Of a stretch of 27,316 bases of DNA, positions 24,341 to 27,316 are shown one piece after another. The DNA is taken from contig DATFXM010000176.1 in NCBI GenBank assembly GCA_035315885.1, positions 1 to 27,316 of the forward strand. Direction: 5' to 3'. Source of the stretch: DATFXM01 sp035315885 (GTDB lineage Bacteria > Acidobacteriota > Blastocatellia > UBA7656). Positions within the stretch are counted from its first letter, which is position 1. Each line of letters starts with the position of its first letter. Made by a program: the position numbers and the translations under genes. The notes under the pieces are model-generated. The model had not been told where the DNA came from. It did no database searches and saw only the letters and a list, made by a program, of their open reading frames with translations.

Positions 24341-25564
24341 ATGCATAACCTCGCACTGCTGATCGCGCAGATCGCTACAATTCTGATCGCCGCGAGACTG
24401 CTTGGGTTCCTTTTTCAAAAGCTGAATCAACCCCGAGTGATCGGCGAAATGGTCGCCGGCATACTGCTTGGCCCTTCTTTACTTGGATGGCTCTCGCCGC
24501 GAGTCTCGACCCTGTTGTTCCCGCCCGACTCCCTGAGCACTCTTAATTCCCTTAGTCAGGTCGGACTTCTGCTCTTCATGTTCCTGGTGGGGCTGGAGCT
24601 CGATCTTCGCCGGCTGCGCGAGCTCGGGCGCGCGGCCATCGTGACCAGCCAGGTAAGTATCATCGTTCCGTTCGCGCTCGGATTCTTCTTCGCGCTTCAT
24701 CTTTATCCGAGGTTCGCAAACGAGTCGGTGAGCTTCGTGGGGTTTGCCCTGTTCATGGGTTCAGCCATGAGTATCACTGCGTTTCCGGTACTGGCGCGGA
24801 TCCTTGCCGAGCGGAACCTGCTTCGGACCCGAGTTGGCTCGGTAGCAATAACCTGCGCGGCGGTGGACGACGTCACAGCATGGTGCATCCTCGCGGGAAT
24901 CATTGTCGTGGTCAGAGCGTCTTCGTTGGCGCTCCCGCTGTGGCTCACGGTTATCGGACTCGCTGCGTTCATCGCGTTCATGCTTTTTCCGGTTCGCAAC
25001 GCGTTGCGAGCGATCGAGGTGATGCATCGAGATCGAGGATCGCTGACGCATGACGCGATGGCAATCGTGCTAGTGGTGGTTCTGGCGTCTGGCTGGATCA
25101 CTGAATACCTGGGAGTCCACGCGCTATTCGGTGCGTTCCTGGCCGGAGTGGTGATGCCGCGACGGCCCGAGTTGATCCGTGAGATCTGGGCGAAGTTCGA
25201 GACGGTGGTGATCGTATTGCTGCTGCCGCTTTACTTTGCATTCACTGGTCTGCGGTCGAGTTTCTTTCTGATCTCGGGCGTGGAGATGTGGGCTTATTCG
25301 CTGGTGATTATCGCGCTGGCGGTTATCGGGAAGCTGGGCGGATCACTGATATCCTGCCGACTAAACGGCATGCCCTGGCGAGAAGCGGCGGCGGTGGGGG
25401 TGCTTATGAACACGCGTGGTCTTGTAGAGCTGGTGATACTGAACATCGGCCTGGATCTCGGTGTCTTGTCGCCGCCGTTGTTCTCGATGATGGTATTGAT
25501 GGCCCTTGTGACTACGCTTATGACTTCGCCGTTGTTGGGATTGCTGAGGGGTGCCGAGCGCTGA
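24341..25564 (+). CDS. Kef-type cation/proton antiporter (CPA2 family)
   Basis: A 407-residue inner-membrane protein with about 12-13 hydrophobic helices. Typical CPA2 blocks are VIGEMVAGILLGPSLLGWLS, LLLFMFLVGLELDL, SMSITAFPVLARILAE, AAVDDVTAWCIL (the Asp-Asp ion-binding site), HALFGAFLAGVVMPRRPEL and MNTRGLVELVILNIGLDLGV. It exchanges Na+ or K+ for H+. The C-terminal RCK/TrkA-N regulatory domain of KefB/KefC is absent, as in many bacterial family members. The start codon is three bases after a heptamer array and has no evident ribosome binding site. Confidence 0.9.
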   Translation: MHNLALLIAQIATILIAARLLGFLFQKLNQPRVIGEMVAGILLGPSLLGWLSPRVSTLLFPPDSLSTLNSLSQVGLLLFMFLVGLELDLRRLRELGRAAIVTSQVSIIVPFALGFFFALHLYPRFANESVSFVGFALFMGSAMSITAFPVLARILAERNLLRTRVGSVAITCAAVDDVTAWCILAGIIVVVRASSLALPLWLTVIGLAAFIAFMLFPVRNALRAIEVMHRDRGSLTHDAMAIVLVVVLASGWITEYLGVHALFGAFLAGVVMPRRPELIREIWAKFETVVIVLLLPLYFAFTGLRSSFFLISGVEMWAYSLVIIALAVIGKLGGSLISCRLNGMPWREAAAVGVLMNTRGLVELVILNIGLDLGVLSPPLFSMMVLMALVTTLMTSPLLGLLRGAER

Positions 25565-25653
25565 GACAAAGACCGAACTTCTCTTTTCGTTGGTGAGGAA
25601 TTAGAATCGAGCACGAAACGGCAGCAATCAACCCAGTCTCACTGCGAGGTGCC

Positions 25654-27138
25654 ATGAATCTTACCCGCAAACGCTCAACACATCTGTCTCGACTGATTCC
25701 GCTTGTTGTAATACTGGGGTCGCTGTCACCGATCGGAATGGTCGCGGCGGCCGAAGACTGGACTCAGTTCCGCGGACCCAATGGAAGCGGCGTGAGCGCA
25801 AGCACCGGCCTCCCCGTAGAGTTCGGCCCGACAAAGAACGTCATCTGGAAGACAGCTCTGCCCGCCGGCCATTCTTCTCCGGTGCTTGCCGGCGATCGAA
25901 TTTTCGTTACCGCGCACGCCGGGGAGAAGCAGGCCTACAAACTCGAGGTCTTCTGTCTTGAGCGTAAAACCGGCAAGATCCTCTGGCAGCGTGATGTGCC
26001 GCGCGCGCGCAACGGGCGGCTGCAGACCCCAAATGGTCCCGCGTCTTCCAGTCCGGTAACCGACGGTGAAAGTGTCTACGTCTTCTTCCAGGACTTCGGA
26101 CTTGTCTCTTTCGATTCGAAGGGCAATCAACGTTGGAAACTTCCGTTGGGCCCTTTCAATATGTTCTATGGATTTGGCGCGTCGCCGATTCTCGTGGACA
26201 ACACCGTCATACTTCCGGTGGACCAGGACAATCCAAATTCTTTTCTTCTCGCGGTGGACAGCAAGACTGGTCGGATCCGATGGAAAGTAGATCGCCCGGA
26301 AGTTATATCCGGGTATTCGACTCCCATTGTTTATCAACCGGCGCAGGGGCCGAAGCAGGTGGTAGTTCCGGAATCCTTCCAGCTTTCTGCGTATTCGATC
26401 GAAGACGGGCGCCGCGTGTGGTGGGTCAAGGGTCTGGCTTGCGAGATGAAGTCGATCCCGAGCCGTGACTCCGACTACCTGTACATCAATGGTTGGGGAT
26501 TCCCGCAGAACCAACCAGGCCAGCAGATTCCGACCGTCACTTTTCAAGAGGGCCTGGCCAGATATGACGCCAATCACGATGGGAAGATCGCTAAGTCCGA
26601 GATCACCGGCACGGACAAAATGTCAAAAATCCTGTCGGCGGCATTCGAAGCATTTGACACCGACCGCGACGAGATGTTGAACGAGAAGGACTGGGGAGTG
26701 TTTCGCGCGATGATGGCATCCGAGAACGGGTTGCTCGCAATAAAGCTCGGGGGGAAAGGCGACATGACTGCGAGCGCAATTCGGTGGCGATATCAAAAAC
26801 CGGTGCCTCAGGTACCATCGACTCTGTTGTACAAGAACGTTCTTTATATGGTGAACGATGGTGGAGTACTGATCAGCTTTGATCCTGAAACGGGAAACAT
26901 TCTGAAGCAGGGGCGTCTTCAAGGGGCGATAGACAAATACTTCTCGTCTCCAGTTGCGGCGGACGACAAAGTGTTTTTGATAGGCGAAGCGGGCGCGGTA
27001 TCGGTGTTGAAGGCGGCGGGCGACTGGCAGATACTTGCGGTCAACCAGTTGGACGACGAATGTTTTGCGACTCCGGCGATTGCGGATGGAAGGATCTACA
27101 TCAGAACGCGGAGCGCGTTGTACTGCTTTGGCAAGTAG
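25654..27138 (+). CDS. Secreted PQQ-like beta-propeller with inserted EF-hand pair
   Basis: A 494-residue protein. A signal peptide ends near AAAED and is followed by WTQFRGPNGSG. Propeller blades include CLERKTGKILWQRD, AVDSKTGRIRWKVD, AYSIEDGRRVWWVK and SFDPETGNILKQGR, with a closing ALYCFGK. Between blades, residues 305-346 (DNA 26566-26691) hold two calcium-loop motifs: DANHDGKIAKSE and DTDRDEMLNEKD, both with acidic or amide residues at positions 1, 3, 5 and 12, which is a canonical EF-hand pair. Calcium may therefore control or stabilise the propeller. The ATG has GAGG at suitable spacing. It is separated from the antiporter by 89 bp and may have its own promoter. No CxxCH heme motif is visible. 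Confidence 0.9.
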   Translation: MNLTRKRSTHLSRLIPLVVILGSLSPIGMVAAAEDWTQFRGPNGSGVSASTGLPVEFGPTKNVIWKTALPAGHSSPVLAGDRIFVTAHAGEKQAYKLEVFCLERKTGKILWQRDVPRARNGRLQTPNGPASSSPVTDGESVYVFFQDFGLVSFDSKGNQRWKLPLGPFNMFYGFGASPILVDNTVILPVDQDNPNSFLLAVDSKTGRIRWKVDRPEVISGYSTPIVYQPAQGPKQVVVPESFQLSAYSIEDGRRVWWVKGLACEMKSIPSRDSDYLYINGWGFPQNQPGQQIPTVTFQEGLARYDANHDGKIAKSEITGTDKMSKILSAAFEAFDTDRDEMLNEKDWGVFRAMMASENGLLAIKLGGKGDMTASAIRWRYQKPVPQVPSTLLYKNVLYMVNDGGVLISFDPETGNILKQGRLQGAIDKYFSSPVAADDKVFLIGEAGAVSVLKAAGDWQILAVNQLDDECFATPAIADGRIYIRTRSALYCFGK

Positions 27139-27145
27139 TGCGGTA

Positions 27146-27316
27146 TTCAGTGCTGAGCGCTGAGTGCTGAGTGCTGAGTCTCAACCCCGAAGGGGTTGCG
27201 TCGTTCAGCCCAGGCAGTGTTGAGTTCTGACTCCTGAGTTCTGTGTTCTGAGTCTCAACCCCGAAGGGGTTGCGCCGTTCAGCCCAGGCAGTGTTGAGTT
27301 CTGAGTCCTGAGTTCT
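27146..27316. repeat. CTGAGTN heptamers with two REP-like units (74-bp period)
   Basis: CTGAGTG/CTGAGCG heptamers (27146-27181) are followed by a unit starting with CAACCCCGAAGGGGTTG at 27182 and again at 27256. Each continues GCGYCGTTCAGCCCAGG and then TGTTGAGTTCTGA-type heptamers. The palindrome and following bases match the reverse complement of the REP-like units at 155-367, but the second hairpin is replaced by heptamers. The second copy runs off the window end. No gene is supported here. Confidence 0.88.

Noticed and set aside
25726..26577. 283-residue minus-strand frame antisense to the EF-hand propeller
   Set aside because: It overlaps a well-supported gene fully and has no recognisable domain, so it is a shadow frame.

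Overview
The window most likely comes from a soil or rhizosphere Acidobacteriota, perhaps class Blastocatellia. The basis is an Oar-type TonB-dependent receptor with an N-terminal carboxypeptidase-regulatory-like domain, a large set of secreted PQQ-like beta-propeller proteins, and intergenic DNA packed with short tandem and palindromic repeats. The lineage is inferred from gene content; there is no rRNA or other marker gene. I saw no tRNA, rRNA, transposase, phage gene or CRISPR array.

Layout. 1-698: non-coding, with REP-like palindromic units (1-54 and 155-367) and a GAAAC heptamer array (371-498). 699-3893 (+): TonB-dependent receptor. 4017-11425 (-): a run of six genes, read from the right as ankyrin/DUF3471-like protein, three tandem beta-propeller proteins, a small secreted protein and a membrane-anchored beta-propeller protein. 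11426-11876: divergent promoter region with a large inverted repeat. 11877-17914 (+): tight operon of propeller with C-terminal lectin-like domain, propeller, iron-type alcohol dehydrogenase, propeller. 18029-21395 (-): DUF3311 protein, sodium:solute symporter and MFS transporter. 21538-24204 (+): HemN/HemW-like radical SAM protein and halogenase-like flavoprotein, an apparent two-gene operon. 24341-25564 (+): Kef-type cation/proton antiporter. 25654-27138 (+): eighth propeller protein, with two EF-hands inserted. 27146-27316: CTGAGTN heptamers and REP-like units again, opposite in orientation to the main left-hand copies.

How it may work together. Eight propeller proteins share a post-signal-peptide [WF]RGP-like motif and a C-terminal [YF]C[IF]-like closing strand. 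They sit with an outer-membrane receptor, a small-molecule dehydrogenase and two organic-solute transporters. A cell-envelope module for capture, sensing or oxidation of a small organic substrate fits this, but it is inference: no c-type heme motif and no vicinal cysteine pair of classical PQQ alcohol dehydrogenases was seen, so redox activity of the propellers is unproven. The radical SAM/halogenase-like pair looks like a separate biosynthetic or modifying unit.

The most unusual signal is in the spacers. Several repeat families (YWGAAAC, CTGAGTN, CTGCMTA, NNGTGAC) share a period of about 7 bp, are often arranged as inverted arms around a unique core, lie at gene borders, and in two cases extend into a coding sequence so that the last codons and the stop are made of repeat.
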